This document shows, one piece after another, positions 24,699 to 32,731 of a stretch of DNA of 64,000 nt; position 1 is the stretch's first letter, and the number at the start of each line of letters is the position of its first letter. The notes beneath the pieces were generated by a model, which was not told where the DNA came from, did not search any database, and saw nothing but the letters and a program-made list of their open reading frames with translations. Both the position numbers and the translations under genes were made by a program. Source of the stretch: Aquibacillus halophilus (GTDB lineage: Bacteria > Bacillota > Bacilli > Bacillales > Amphibacillaceae); the NCBI RefSeq assembly GCF_009649745.1, contig NZ_WJNG01000012.1, positions 1 through 64,000 of the forward strand, written 5' to 3'.

Positions 24699-25307
24699 AT
24701 GTTTTTCGTTAAAAAAGCAGCTGCGATTATTTTGGGAAGTATACTACTTTCGGTAGGAATTAACCTGTTCTTGGTGCCATTTAAACTTCTAGATGGTGGA
24801 GTGATAGGGTTAGGATTAATTATAAATTATTTGACAGGAATTCAAGCTGGACTAGCCATTATTTGTTTAAGTGTACCTATTTTTGTTTTAGCTTGGGTTT
24901 ATAATAGAGCTTATTTTTATAACAGTCTACACGGTATGTTATTATCTTCATTTATGATAGATTTTTTATCAAGACTTCATTATTCGATTATAGTAAGCTT
25001 TCCAATTCCACCAATCCTAAGCTCTATTTTAGGCGGAATACTTATTGGTCTAGGGATTGGCATCATGCTTCGTCAGAGAACCAGCACTGGAGGAACTGAT
25101 CTTTTAGCCCAATTTTTATCAACAAAATATAAAATCAATGTTGGAATATTTATCTTTATTTTTGACGCCCTTATTATTTGTTTGGGTGGATTGCTAATTT
25201 CCTTTCAGGCATTTTATCTCTCCGCTATTACGATTTTAGTTGTTGGTATATTTACAAGTATTTGTACATGGAACATGGAAAACGATATCCAACTTATCAA
25301 TGGTTAG
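24699..25307 (+). CDS. YitT family membrane protein
   Basis: 202 aa with five transmembrane helices, matching the membrane half (DUF161) of the YitT/YebE family: INLFLVPFKLLDGGVIGLGL near residues 21-40 and RQRTSTGGTDLLAQ near 125-138. Most paralogues carry a C-terminal DUF2179 domain; this one ends right after the last helix, so it is the short type. SD GGAGATGAG upstream. Function unknown. Confidence 0.85.
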   Translation: MFFVKKAAAIILGSILLSVGINLFLVPFKLLDGGVIGLGLIINYLTGIQAGLAIICLSVPIFVLAWVYNRAYFYNSLHGMLLSSFMIDFLSRLHYSIIVSFPIPPILSSILGGILIGLGIGIMLRQRTSTGGTDLLAQFLSTKYKINVGIFIFIFDALIICLGGLLISFQAFYLSAITILVVGIFTSICTWNMENDIQLING

Positions 25308-25431
25308 AAGTTACAAGTACCTTGAAAACGGTATGATGCTGTTTGGTTATTTGTTATAATACTAAACTAAGTCTGATTCAAGGTGAGACGATCGTTATTA
25401 AAAGATATGTATTACCTAAGGAGAAGTTATA

Positions 25432-27150
25432 ATGTTTGCCAAATTAAAAAACTTTAAAAATTTTGATTTAATATTTAACAGCATTTCAGATATGGTCTTT
25501 TTAATGTCTATAGACGATGAAGGAGTATTCCGATATGTAGCTGCGAATCAAGTAGCCATTGACATACTCCAGTTTCCTATGGACTTTGTAGGTAAATCAA
25601 TAGATGACATAATGTCTCCTTTTTCTGCAAAGGTGATTACAGATAGATATCATCAGGCTATTGATGCCAAAGAGGTTGTAGTCTATGAAGAAAAAATAGA
25701 GTTCCCTCTAAAAGATAACTCTAATGAGAAAAGATTAGGATGGGTGGAGTCAAGGGTTACTCCTGTATTCAATGACAATGGAGAATGTGAGCGAATTATA
25801 TCTATAACCAGGGAAATTACAGAACAAAAGAATCGTGAAAAAGAATTACAACGTGTAAAGGAGCAATTTGAATTGATCTTCAACAACGTTGCGGATGCCG
25901 TTTTTACTTTTGATAAGGATGGTGAATATCAAACCGTAAATCCGAGTTTTGCAAAAATGTTTGGATGGTCTGTTGAAGAAGTATTTAACTATCCAGCTAT
26001 GAGCATCCTGCCGAAGGAAAATGATTTTTCAGAGATTATGAATCGATTAAAAAATGGAGAGGTCATTGAAAATCACTACTCTGAAAGAAAATCAAAAAAT
26101 GGCGATATCATTCATATTTTGTCTTCATACACTCCTGTTATGGTTGATGGTAAGATGACTGGAGGTATTGCAGTATATAAAAATATTACTAAAATGGATG
26201 AATTAAAAGAGAGATTACATGAAAGTGAAGAAAGATATCGCATTATAGTTGAAAGCTCTAACGATCTTATTACTGTTACTGACCGACAGGGACAAATAAT
26301 TTATGCTTCTCCTTCCCATCAACAAATATTAGGGTTGAAACCAGACTTCTTTATTGGAAAGTCTTTTCTTTCCTTTGTTCATCAAGATGACATGTCTAAC
26401 GTCAGATCCTGTATGAATCGTATGATTGAAAGTGGTAAATCGGATGAAATAGAGTATCGAAGACTGAACAAGAACGGTGAAATCATCTGGATTCAGTCAC
26501 ATGGTGGTTTAGTCTTAAATTCAGACGGCAATGTAGAGCAGATTGTTTTTGTATCAAGAGACACCTCAAATCGAATGAAAAGAGAGTCAGAATTGAAAAC
26601 GATGGCTTTATATGATGAGCTAACAGGACTTCCAAATCGTACTTTATTTAACGATTGTTTAGAAACAGCAATGAAGGAGACAAGTCGTAAAGGGAAACCA
26701 TCCGCTTTATTATTACTAGACTGTGATAACTTCAAACATGTTAACGATTCATTTGGCCATGATGTTGGTGATGAAGTAATTAAGGAGTTTGCAAGACGAA
26801 TTCAGGTAAATGTTCGTAATATCGATACTGTATCAAGAATGGGTGGAGATGAATTCCAGGTTGTATTACCTGATTTAAATGACAAAGATACGGCTAGAAA
26901 ATGTTGTCAGCTTATTGTTGATGCCATGAAACATCCAATAGTAGTTGGTGAAGAATCTATTTCAATAACTACAAGTATAGGCATGTCCTATTATCTAGAA
27001 AAAGGCAAGACGAAGGAAACTCTTATTAAAGAAGCAGATAAGGCGCTTTATGCATCAAAAAGTAAAGGAAAGAGCACATTTTCAGAATATAGTGATGAAG
27101 TACCAAATAAATCGAAGGTAAAATTCGTTAAACGGCTATTCAAAAAATAG
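25432..27150 (+). CDS. Diguanylate cyclase with three PAS domains (PAS-PAS-PAS-GGDEF)
   Basis: 572 aa, soluble. PAS domains at about 10-130, 142-252 and 262-382, the latter two preceded by coiled segments (REKELQRVKEQF, KERLHESEERY). The GGDEF domain spans 385-555 with LTGLPNRT, metal-binding D430 in LLLDCDNFKHVND, and an intact GGDEF at 471-475. An RxxD inhibitory site (RNID, 462-465) sits five residues before GGDEF, so an active, product-inhibited cyclase is expected. No EAL domain. SD AAGGAG before the ATG. It may supply c-di-GMP to the riboswitches at 29.5, 29.8 and 62.2 kb and the PilZ protein at 62.4 kb. Confidence 0.93.
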   Translation: MFAKLKNFKNFDLIFNSISDMVFLMSIDDEGVFRYVAANQVAIDILQFPMDFVGKSIDDIMSPFSAKVITDRYHQAIDAKEVVVYEEKIEFPLKDNSNEKRLGWVESRVTPVFNDNGECERIISITREITEQKNREKELQRVKEQFELIFNNVADAVFTFDKDGEYQTVNPSFAKMFGWSVEEVFNYPAMSILPKENDFSEIMNRLKNGEVIENHYSERKSKNGDIIHILSSYTPVMVDGKMTGGIAVYKNITKMDELKERLHESEERYRIIVESSNDLITVTDRQGQIIYASPSHQQILGLKPDFFIGKSFLSFVHQDDMSNVRSCMNRMIESGKSDEIEYRRLNKNGEIIWIQSHGGLVLNSDGNVEQIVFVSRDTSNRMKRESELKTMALYDELTGLPNRTLFNDCLETAMKETSRKGKPSALLLLDCDNFKHVNDSFGHDVGDEVIKEFARRIQVNVRNIDTVSRMGGDEFQVVLPDLNDKDTARKCCQLIVDAMKHPIVVGEESISITTSIGMSYYLEKGKTKETLIKEADKALYASKSKGKSTFSEYSDEVPNKSKVKFVKRLFKK

Positions 27151-27175
27151 AATCCCTTTAAGGAGTGTGATATAA

Positions 27176-27799
27176 GTGAGTAAATGGTTCCCTTGGTTGT
27201 ACGATATGGCTATGAAGCCATTAGAACAACTTAAACTAACTAAAAGAAGAAAGCTATTAATTAATAATGCAACTGGAAGAGTACTAGAAATTGGTTCAGG
27301 AACAGGAGTTAATTTCCCATATTATACAAATGCAATACGAGTAGATGCAATTGAACCTAACTCGCTGATGCGTGATAGATCACATAAGAGAAAGTACACT
27401 ACAACAATTCAGACGTATTTAGTGGGTGCGGAAAAGCTACCCTTTGCAGATAATACATTTGATTCTGTTGTTGGAACCTTGGTTTTCTGTACAATACCTG
27501 AACCAACCAAGGCTCTTGAAGAAATACAACGTGTTAGTAAATCTGGTGCGAAAATATTACTTCTAGAACATGTTCGATTAAATAATAAGTTTCTGGGAGA
27601 GATACAGGACATAGCAACGCCAGTATGGAAAAGGCTTTGCGATGGTTGCCATTTAAACCGTAACACGGAAGCACTTATTAAAAATTCGAGGTTATCCATC
27701 TTGAAAAAGGAGTCTTTTTACAGAGGGCTTTTCATCACAATCCAGTGCCTAAACAATAAGAGTTCAACTGATAAGGCTCATGATAAATTGATGCCATAA
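27176..27799 (+). CDS. Class I SAM-dependent methyltransferase
   Basis: 207 aa from GTG 27176 (SD AAGGAG). Motif I VLEIGSGTGVNFPYY (about 36-50), motif II AIEPNSLM, then FDSVVGTLVFCTIPEP and ILLLEHVR, the pattern of the UbiE/METTL7-like group that acts on lipids or small hydrophobic substrates. It lies 25 bp after the diguanylate cyclase with no terminator between, so the two are probably co-transcribed; a functional link is not evident. Confidence 0.83.
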   Translation: MSKWFPWLYDMAMKPLEQLKLTKRRKLLINNATGRVLEIGSGTGVNFPYYTNAIRVDAIEPNSLMRDRSHKRKYTTTIQTYLVGAEKLPFADNTFDSVVGTLVFCTIPEPTKALEEIQRVSKSGAKILLLEHVRLNNKFLGEIQDIATPVWKRLCDGCHLNRNTEALIKNSRLSILKKESFYRGLFITIQCLNNKSSTDKAHDKLMP

Positions 27800-27922
27800 C
27801 TGGAAGCAATATGATAATCATGATCATGTCGCTTCCATTGGCGAATTAATTGCCATTTAATATCTTTCCTATTAGATTAAACTAAGATTATTTGGATATT
27901 ACCTTCCATCATCCATCCGACA

Positions 27923-28165
27923 TTAAAGATCATCACCACCTTCGCCACCGTCGGAGCCACCATTGTTGCCGCTACCATCATCAAAGAAATCATTAATCGT
28001 ATCTATCACCCCTCCATTCTTTGATTCGTTAGGCTCTATATTTGACTTATAATCTAAAAATTTTCCAACTGTCATACTTTGAAGTACTGTGTCCTTAGTT
28101 CTACGAGTAAATAAGAATATAATCGCTATAATTATTAGTAATCCAAGTGATATTAACAAAAACAT
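27923..28165 (-). CDS. Small membrane-anchored protein with acidic Gly-rich tail
   Basis: 80 aa: one N-terminal transmembrane helix (3-19) followed by RRTK, a short spacer, and a C-terminus rich in Gly, Asp, Asn and Ser (DDGSGNNGGSDGGEGGDDL). It would be anchored with the tail on one side of the membrane. SD GGGAGGGA precedes the ATG. Family not recognised. Convergent with the methyltransferase; a TGGAAGC/GCTTCCA hairpin at 27801-27838 lies between. Confidence 0.6.
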   Translation of the reverse strand: MFLLISLGLLIIIAIIFLFTRRTKDTVLQSMTVGKFLDYKSNIEPNESKNGGVIDTINDFFDDGSGNNGGSDGGEGGDDL

Positions 28166-28363
28166 AACTATCCCTCCCAGTTTAATTTTTAATAATCTTC
28201 ATCGATATGAAGCAAGAATTCCTTTTGTTCACAATTTTTACTCCTACAAGTACTGCACCTTGAACAAATATCCTACCTGCAAATGTTACATGTTTGATCA
28301 ACAGAACTATATATATTTAATTAGAGTTCCCACATCGTTACACGTAGGCACTTAAGTACGTTA

Positions 28364-28502
28364 TTAATTAAGTTCGATAATGAGATCACTGCCTACTCTC
28401 TTTGTCATTACAGCATAGTAGAAGTGGTTCTTTGACCTATAATACTGCAAACATCTTTATTCAAGCTTGACTAAGCGACTTGCCAGTAATAAGATTGTTC
28501 AT
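28364..28502 (-). pseudogene. Possible decayed small ORF in a 788-bp gap
   Basis: On the minus strand ATG 28502, preceded by GATGAGGTG, gives MNNLITGKSLSQA and stops. In the +1 frame the reading continues to end MTKRVGSDLIIELN at 28364. It could be a small gene broken by a frameshift; family unknown. The remaining gap (28166-28953) shows only short AT-rich stems. Confidence 0.2.
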
Positions 28503-28912
28503 TTTTTACACCTCATCTCCACCATTAATAAATTTTATGAAGGGAACGGTAGATTATACCTAACTAGCACTTGTCTATAATTAGAATCGATGAACTAATA
28601 TGAATCTCTTGCGAGAGTTTATAATAAAAGGAACAATTTTTTCGTAGTAAATAAATCTGACATTTCATCAGCTCCTAATATATCTGTGTACTCATTCATA
28701 ATGAGTTAGGCATTGTATCTGGGAAATCAGGATGGAATGAATGATATTGCGGTTTACTAAACTACTAACAATGCTTTCAACCTTATGCAATCAACTAAAA
28801 TGTGTTGTTTAGTTTTTAAGAAATATGATGTAAATAAAGGAATTTTGTCACTTATTGTTTAATATAAATGAATAGAGTGGTATATTTATAACAACATGTC
28901 ATCATGAGTTAG

Positions 28913-28945
28913 CCTTTCATTCTTAGAATCTTAAGAATGAAAAGG
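28913..28945 (+). promoter_or_regulatory. Inverted repeat overlapping the SD of the SANT-like gene
   Basis: CCTTTCATTCTTA at 28913-28925 is inverse to TAAGAATGAAAAGG at 28932-28945 (one extra A). The right arm contains the AAAAGG of the SD that precedes ATG 28954. In RNA the stem would hide the ribosome site; in DNA it could be an operator. Confidence 0.45.
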
Positions 28946-28953
28946 AGTTAATC

Positions 28954-29523
28954 ATGAAAAAAAAATACTGGACAGGTGAAGAAATTCAATTTATTAGGGA
29001 GAATATTGGTGTATTAAAAGTCCCGACGATAGCCAAAAAGCTAAACAGAACGGAAACAGCAGTTTTGTTAAAGTTGAAGCGATTAGGATTAGCGAACACT
29101 AAAGCTTATGCTGGAAACCTTACCATGCACCAGCTTGCTAATCTATTAAAAGTGGACGCTAAAACAGTGAAGTTGTGGATAGAAAATCACGGATTACTCT
29201 GTAAAAGAAGAGTAACAAGATCAACAAGGAAATTTTACTTTATTAGTCAGGAAGAATTTTGGTGTTGGGCATCCATCAATAAAGAAAAGATAGACTTCTC
29301 TAAAATTGAACGTCAAACCATTGTACCTGAACCTGAATGGGTTGAAAAAGCAAGAGCAAACAATAAACAGAACAAGAATAAGTATAAGTCATGGACTACA
29401 AATGAGGTCAAATTTATGCTGCATTTACTTTCTACCGGAAGTAATTTTGAGTATATAGGGAAGCAGTTGGACCGTACTTCCACTAGTGTGGCACGGAAAT
29501 ATGATCGAGTAAAATATCAATAA
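28954..29523 (+). CDS. Putative DNA-binding protein with two SANT/Myb-like domains and a central HTH
   Basis: 189 aa. Residues 5-46 form a Myb/SANT-like three-helix unit (YWTGEEIQFIRENIG...TAVLLKLKRLGL). Residues 145-186 repeat that pattern (WTTNEVKFMLHLL...TSVARKYDRV). The central part (about 57-100) has LTMHQLANLLKVDAKTVKLW, a MerR/excisionase-like HTH, and a basic patch KRRVTRSTRK. Such proteins occur in phage-related and Bacillus regulatory loci; no target is known. SD AAAAGGAG is embedded in an inverted repeat. A c-di-GMP riboswitch begins about 15 bp after its stop codon. Confidence 0.75.
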   Translation: MKKKYWTGEEIQFIRENIGVLKVPTIAKKLNRTETAVLLKLKRLGLANTKAYAGNLTMHQLANLLKVDAKTVKLWIENHGLLCKRRVTRSTRKFYFISQEEFWCWASINKEKIDFSKIERQTIVPEPEWVEKARANNKQNKNKYKSWTTNEVKFMLHLLSTGSNFEYIGKQLDRTSTSVARKYDRVKYQ

Positions 29524-29535
29524 TATCCCATACCT

Positions 29536-29613
29536 ATATAAAAGGCAAAATTGTTGAAAAGCAATGACGCAAAGCCAAGGGCCTAAGGAAAACTAAGGTA
29601 GCCGGTTACTATA
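29536..29613 (+). ncRNA. Cyclic di-GMP-I riboswitch (GEMM-I), copy 1
   Basis: AAAGGCAAAATTG, then a stem closed by a GAAA tetraloop (ATTGTT GAAA AGCAAT), then GACGCAAAGCC, GGGCCTAAGG and GGTAGCCGGTTAC: the class-I c-di-GMP aptamer core in order. It starts about 15 bp after the stop codon of the SANT-like gene, leaving no room for an intergenic promoter, and is followed by a terminator at 29646. Confidence 0.9.
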
Positions 29614-29633
29614 GAATGGAAGGTATACCATCG

Positions 29634-29711
29634 ATGACATCCTTTAGGCGCAGGTTAAGCGCCTTTTTATTTTGGAATTTAAAAATGGGTAATTTTAGAC
29701 TAAGTAAATAA
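29634..29711 (+). other. 25-codon ORF running through the riboswitch-1 terminator
   Basis: ATG 29634 reads MTSFRRRLSAFLFWNLKMGN to a stop at 29709-29711; GGAAGG lies 10 nt upstream. The coding frame crosses the terminator stem at 29646-29664. It is probably fortuitous, but it is the only ORF directly downstream of riboswitch 1. Confidence 0.2.
29646..29675 (+). terminator. Terminator, expression platform of riboswitch 1
   Basis: AGGCGC / GCGCCT stem, 7-nt loop, followed by TTTTATTTT, 33 bp after the aptamer. Confidence 0.8.
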
Positions 29712-29739
29712 ATGGTAAATAAATGAGCGGAAAAGACTA

Positions 29740-29768
29740 TTAAAGTTTGGAGTGAACTCTAGGATAAT
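29740..29768 (+). promoter_or_regulatory. Probable promoter upstream of riboswitch 2
   Basis: -35-like TTAAAG (29740-29745), 17-bp spacer, -10 GATAAT (29763-29768). Transcription would start near 29775, about 25 bp before the aptamer. Confidence 0.45.
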
Positions 29769-29798
29769 AAATAGCATACATAATACTTCATAAATTGT

Positions 29799-29881
29799 AC
29801 GAAAAGGCAAAATCACTGAAAGGTGATGACGCAAAACTATAGGGGCTAAAGTCTTAATGATTATGCTAGCCAGTTCCCGAA
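29799..29881 (+). ncRNA. Cyclic di-GMP-I riboswitch (GEMM-I), copy 2
   Basis: GAAAAGGCAAAATCACT GAAA GGTGATGACGCAAAACT, then GGGGCTAAAG and GCTAGCCAGTTCCCGA. Relative to copies 1 and 3, the GCC after GCAAA is ACT and the distal GGC-type partner is AGT. That is a compensatory change, supporting a conserved helix. It lies directly upstream of the 54-aa gene. Confidence 0.88.
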
Positions 29882-29919
29882 TACGGACTCCGTCGATTTA
29901 TGGATTTAAGGAGAATATT

Positions 29920-30084
29920 ATGAAGAGAATATATTTTCGAATTAAGTACAATTGGCATACGTTAAAGTTCAAGAAATTAAAACTTAGATTAGAAAGAGAC
30001 GTACAACAACCATCTGATTCCAACCTCGAAACACAATTGAGTTATCATGAAAGATCTGCGATTCAGTGTATGTTTAAATTCTAA
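29920..30084 (+). CDS. Riboswitch-controlled small basic protein (54 aa)
   Basis: 54 aa from ATG 29920 with SD AAGGAG 7 nt upstream; the frame is open further upstream but that part is riboswitch RNA. The N-terminal half is strongly basic and amphipathic (RIKYNWHTLKFKKLKLRLERD). The second half is polar (QPSDSNLETQLSYHERSA) and ends CMFKF. No signal peptide or transmembrane helix. I do not recognise a family. The gene sits 39 bp after a c-di-GMP-I aptamer and before a terminator, so its expression should follow c-di-GMP level. Confidence 0.7.
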   Translation: MKRIYFRIKYNWHTLKFKKLKLRLERDVQQPSDSNLETQLSYHERSAIQCMFKF

Positions 30085-30110
30085 GGCGTCCAATTAGGGC
30101 GCTTTTTTTA
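30085..30110 (+). terminator. Terminator after the 54-aa gene
   Basis: GGCGTCC / GGGCGCT (two G-U pairs), 5-nt loop, then T7. The stem is similar to the riboswitch-1 terminator. Confidence 0.8.
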
Positions 30111-30313
30111 TTGCCCTAGTTTTAGTGATGCAGGGTTTGCTCCCTGTATGTGATGGAATTTAAGTTGAAGATATTTCAGAGTTAATCAGGTACTCAATTT
30201 CCATAGTAGTATATAAAGGGGATTGAACAGTGTATAAAAACTATTATTCTAGTTTTTTGCATAAATTTTGAGATGTACCCGACCCATGTATATAGTAGAA
30301 AGGAGAGATATTT

Positions 30314-30577
30314 ATGTTTACATTTTTATGGTTGGCACTAATCATAATTTTGTTTTTCTCACTTTATTTTAATATGAAGAAACTGCAAGAATTGGGCACT
30401 ACTGGAATCAAACCGATTTTAACAACTATTTGTTTATATTTAGTAGCCATTCTAAACATTTTAGCTTATCTTTTAAATTCTTTTGGTATTATTAGTTGGT
30501 TCTTAACGATTTTATTATTGCTGTTAGGAGCATATTTTATGAAACATATGCCATCAAAGAAGGTAGTAAAGAATTAA
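30314..30577 (+). CDS. Small three-helix membrane protein
   Basis: 87 aa with three hydrophobic segments (3-20, 35-57 and 61-77), a KKLQELGTTG linker after the first and a basic end HMPSKKVVKN. SD AAAGGAGAG precedes the ATG. Family not recognised. No promoter is obvious in the 200-bp upstream region. Confidence 0.65.
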   Translation: MFTFLWLALIIILFFSLYFNMKKLQELGTTGIKPILTTICLYLVAILNILAYLLNSFGIISWFLTILLLLLGAYFMKHMPSKKVVKN

Positions 30578-30590
30578 CAAAGAAAATTAA

Positions 30591-30716
30591 TTAGGTCTTC
30601 AATTTGCGTCCTATTTTCTCGATAGGGATGCCTCTAATAATGAAACGTTACAAGGTGTGATAGCCAAGAACAGGATATATGAGGAGATACAAAATTCAAT
30701 CGATGAAGGGAAATAA
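30591..30716 (+). pseudogene. Possible C-terminal gene fragment
   Basis: A 41-codon open stretch without start or SD that ends ...LQGVIAKNRIYEEIQNSIDEGK and a stop. The composition looks protein-like, but nothing identifies the family. It may be the tail of a deleted gene. Confidence 0.2.
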
Positions 30717-30791
30717 TACTACTTATTGAGGAGTCTAAAATTTCATTGACTTAGCATGTGACAGATGTGCTTGTCTTAATTTTCTCCTAAA

Positions 30792-30818
30792 GACAAAGGA
30801 AGCGTTGCTTCCTTTGTC
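30792..30818. terminator. Terminator downstream of the third YjcZ gene
   Basis: GACAAAGGAAGC / GCTTCCTTTGTC, perfect 12-bp stem with a 3-nt loop. Confidence 0.75.
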
Positions 30819-30844
30819 ATCTAACAATAGGTGGAAAGCATTTC

Positions 30845-31000
30845 TTAATAGAAAGAAGCTCCAACAATTATCAACAAGATAAATAGGACGACGATTAACG
30901 CAAAACCGCCACCAGCTCCATATCCTGCAACTGGAGCAGCTCCATATCCAGCTCCTACACCAGCACCGTAGCCATAACCATAACCACCATAATAACTCAC
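30845..31000 (-). CDS. YjcZ family sporulation micro-protein, GTG start
   Basis: 51 aa starting at GTG 31000, 7 nt after SD AAGGTGGT. Gly/Tyr-rich first half (MSYYGGYGYGYGAGVGAGYG, then AAPVAGYGAGGG) followed by the hallmark helix FALIVVLFILLIIVGASFY. The arrangement matches B. subtilis YjcZ-type peptides expressed during sporulation. It is the third intact member in the window, unlinked to the pair near 21.7 kb. Confidence 0.9.
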   Translation of the reverse strand: MSYYGGYGYGYGAGVGAGYGAAPVAGYGAGGGFALIVVLFILLIIVGASFY

Positions 31001-31262
31001 TAAAATCACCACCTTTTATCCTGATTGCTATAAATTATGCAATAATGGGTTGGTTATTGAGGGCTAAGGACTAAATATCTGTAAAATGGGCTAGAGCTAA
31101 TGAATATCGAAAAACCTTGTTAGAAACTCTAACAAAATTAAGGATGGTCTTTGAATAGTATGTTACATTTAATTTGTCAAGACATAGGTGAATCAACACC
31201 TAGAAGTTTTATTTTGCTCTCCGTTTATTAAGGTGTTTGCTACGTGTGTGTGTAACTAGTAT

Positions 31263-31298
31263 AAAAAGCCAAAATACCCCCGTATTTTGGCTTTTTAT
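31263..31298. terminator. Bidirectional terminator before the HAD gene end
   Basis: AAAAAGCCAAAATAC / GTATTTTGGCTTTTT with a 4-nt loop. The gap 31001-31328 shows nothing else. Confidence 0.9.
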
Positions 31299-31328
31299 GC
31301 TTACAAATATAGTTTTTAAATGATAAGT

Positions 31329-32120
31329 TTACTTTACTAAACCAAGTGATTTTAATCCGTTAAATATTCCAGATTCGGTTACATCTGTCGTTCTATGTTT
31401 TGCATACTGAAAGATATCTGGATGACCATTTCCCATAGCAAAACCCTCCCCAACATATTGGAGCATTTCCTTATCGTTCATCCCATCTCCAAAAGCAATA
31501 GCATTTTCCTTGGGAATTGACAGATGATCTAAAATGGCTTTAACTGCATGTCCCTTATTAACACTTTCCCGGATTACATCATAACTATGGGTTAATCCTG
31601 CAACATTGACTTGTGAGAAATAAATGTCGTCGCTCGTATAATATAGATCAACATCATTATTATCTAAATTCATTAAGGTTATTCCTAAGACCTTATCCAT
31701 TACCGAATTGGAAAATAATTCATTTTTCTTCAATTGAAATACATCAATAAACTGCTGTACGACTGGCGCATCCATCGCAGTAAAAGTGTTCTTGTTATTC
31801 GTATATAAAACCATCTCATGCCCATGTTTACTAGAAACCTGTAAGTAAAAATCAATTGTCTTAGAATCCATTGGTTCATTTAATATTTCCTTATTCTTGT
31901 ACGTGGCAAATGCTCCATTGTAGCCAATACACGAGTGGATATTTAAATGCTGGGCAATTCCAGAAATCTCATGTAAAGGTCTACCAGTAGCAAGAATGAC
32001 TTCTAGACCTTGATCTAATGCCTGATTAACCGCGTCAATTGTAGATTCTTGAATAGTATGATCAGGTCTTAAAATAGTACCGTCAATGTCTAAAAATATA
32101 GCTTTGTAATTAGTCATCAA
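31329..32120 (-). CDS. Cof-type HAD-IIB hydrolase
   Basis: 263 aa. HAD motif I DIDGTI (11-16) with Asp nucleophile, motif II in LATGRP, motif III Lys in NKGHAV and motif IV GDGMNDKEML. The type IIB cap lies between. Dephosphorylates phosphosugars or flavin/pyridoxal-type phosphates; specificity is not predictable. A close paralogue lies at 42247-43035; both share IRESVNKGHAV and the end SGIFNGLKSLGLV. SD AAGGAG on the minus strand. Confidence 0.9.
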   Translation of the reverse strand: MMTNYKAIFLDIDGTILRPDHTIQESTIDAVNQALDQGLEVILATGRPLHEISGIAQHLNIHSCIGYNGAFATYKNKEILNEPMDSKTIDFYLQVSSKHGHEMVLYTNNKNTFTAMDAPVVQQFIDVFQLKKNELFSNSVMDKVLGITLMNLDNNDVDLYYTSDDIYFSQVNVAGLTHSYDVIRESVNKGHAVKAILDHLSIPKENAIAFGDGMNDKEMLQYVGEGFAMGNGHPDIFQYAKHRTTDVTESGIFNGLKSLGLVK

Positions 32121-32255
32121 ATTCTCCTTATTATCATTATGTATTTCTAAGATTATCTGAATTTTATCATAAATTCTTAGTTTGGAGTATTCTTGAGTTT
32201 CCTAAGGTGGCTTAGAATGTTATGGAATTAACTAGTTGCACTTAACCAGGATCCT

Positions 32256-32504
32256 TTATTGAAACGGAAATAAATTTGCTATAACCAAAATAAGGATGAT
32301 TATTGCAATTAAACTAATGGATAGAAATAGTGTAAGAATACCTTTCAATATAGTTGTCCATCCTGAAATTCCGCTAAACCCAAGCACACCAAAACCAGTG
32401 AGGTTAATGATAGATACAAAATAAAAAACAATGGATGGGGTCCCAGTAGAATAAAGTATAGAATCAACAACTGAATTTGAGTAAGGGACGATGATGAACA
32501 GCAA
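32256..32504 (-). CDS. Small membrane protein, start probably damaged
   Basis: 82 codons from a TTG without SD; three hydrophobic segments (about 23-45, 48-60 and 60-80). Upstream on the minus strand, SD AAGGAGATGGGC and an ATG give MGLLSKNN then a stop in another frame, and the present frame has a TAA ten codons before the TTG. The simplest reading is a gene whose 5' end suffered a frameshift and a stop, leaving the rest intact. Family unknown. Confidence 0.4.
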   Translation of the reverse strand: MLFIIVPYSNSVVDSILYSTGTPSIVFYFVSIINLTGFGVLGFSGISGWTTILKGILTLFLSISLIAIIILILVIANLFPFQ

Positions 32505-32731
32505 GTAGAAAATAATAGAAAAAATTTAAGACCAACGATTAATTGTTTTTACTCAACAAGCCCATCTCCTTTTTTTGTGTAGTTTATCATCGAAACAGAA
32601 TACTGGATACTTATATTTAAATTCGATATTGTATAAACTAATAAAATGATTTATGGTATGTAGGGTGTTTTAATAATAATTATTTTTTCTAGTATAGGCC
32701 TACAAGGGTTTTTAAAAAGAAAGGGAAGTAT

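Noticed and set aside
32560-32731. c-di-AMP (ydaO-type) riboswitch before the Ktr gene
   Set aside because: No aptamer core seen; the leader is short and AT-rich.
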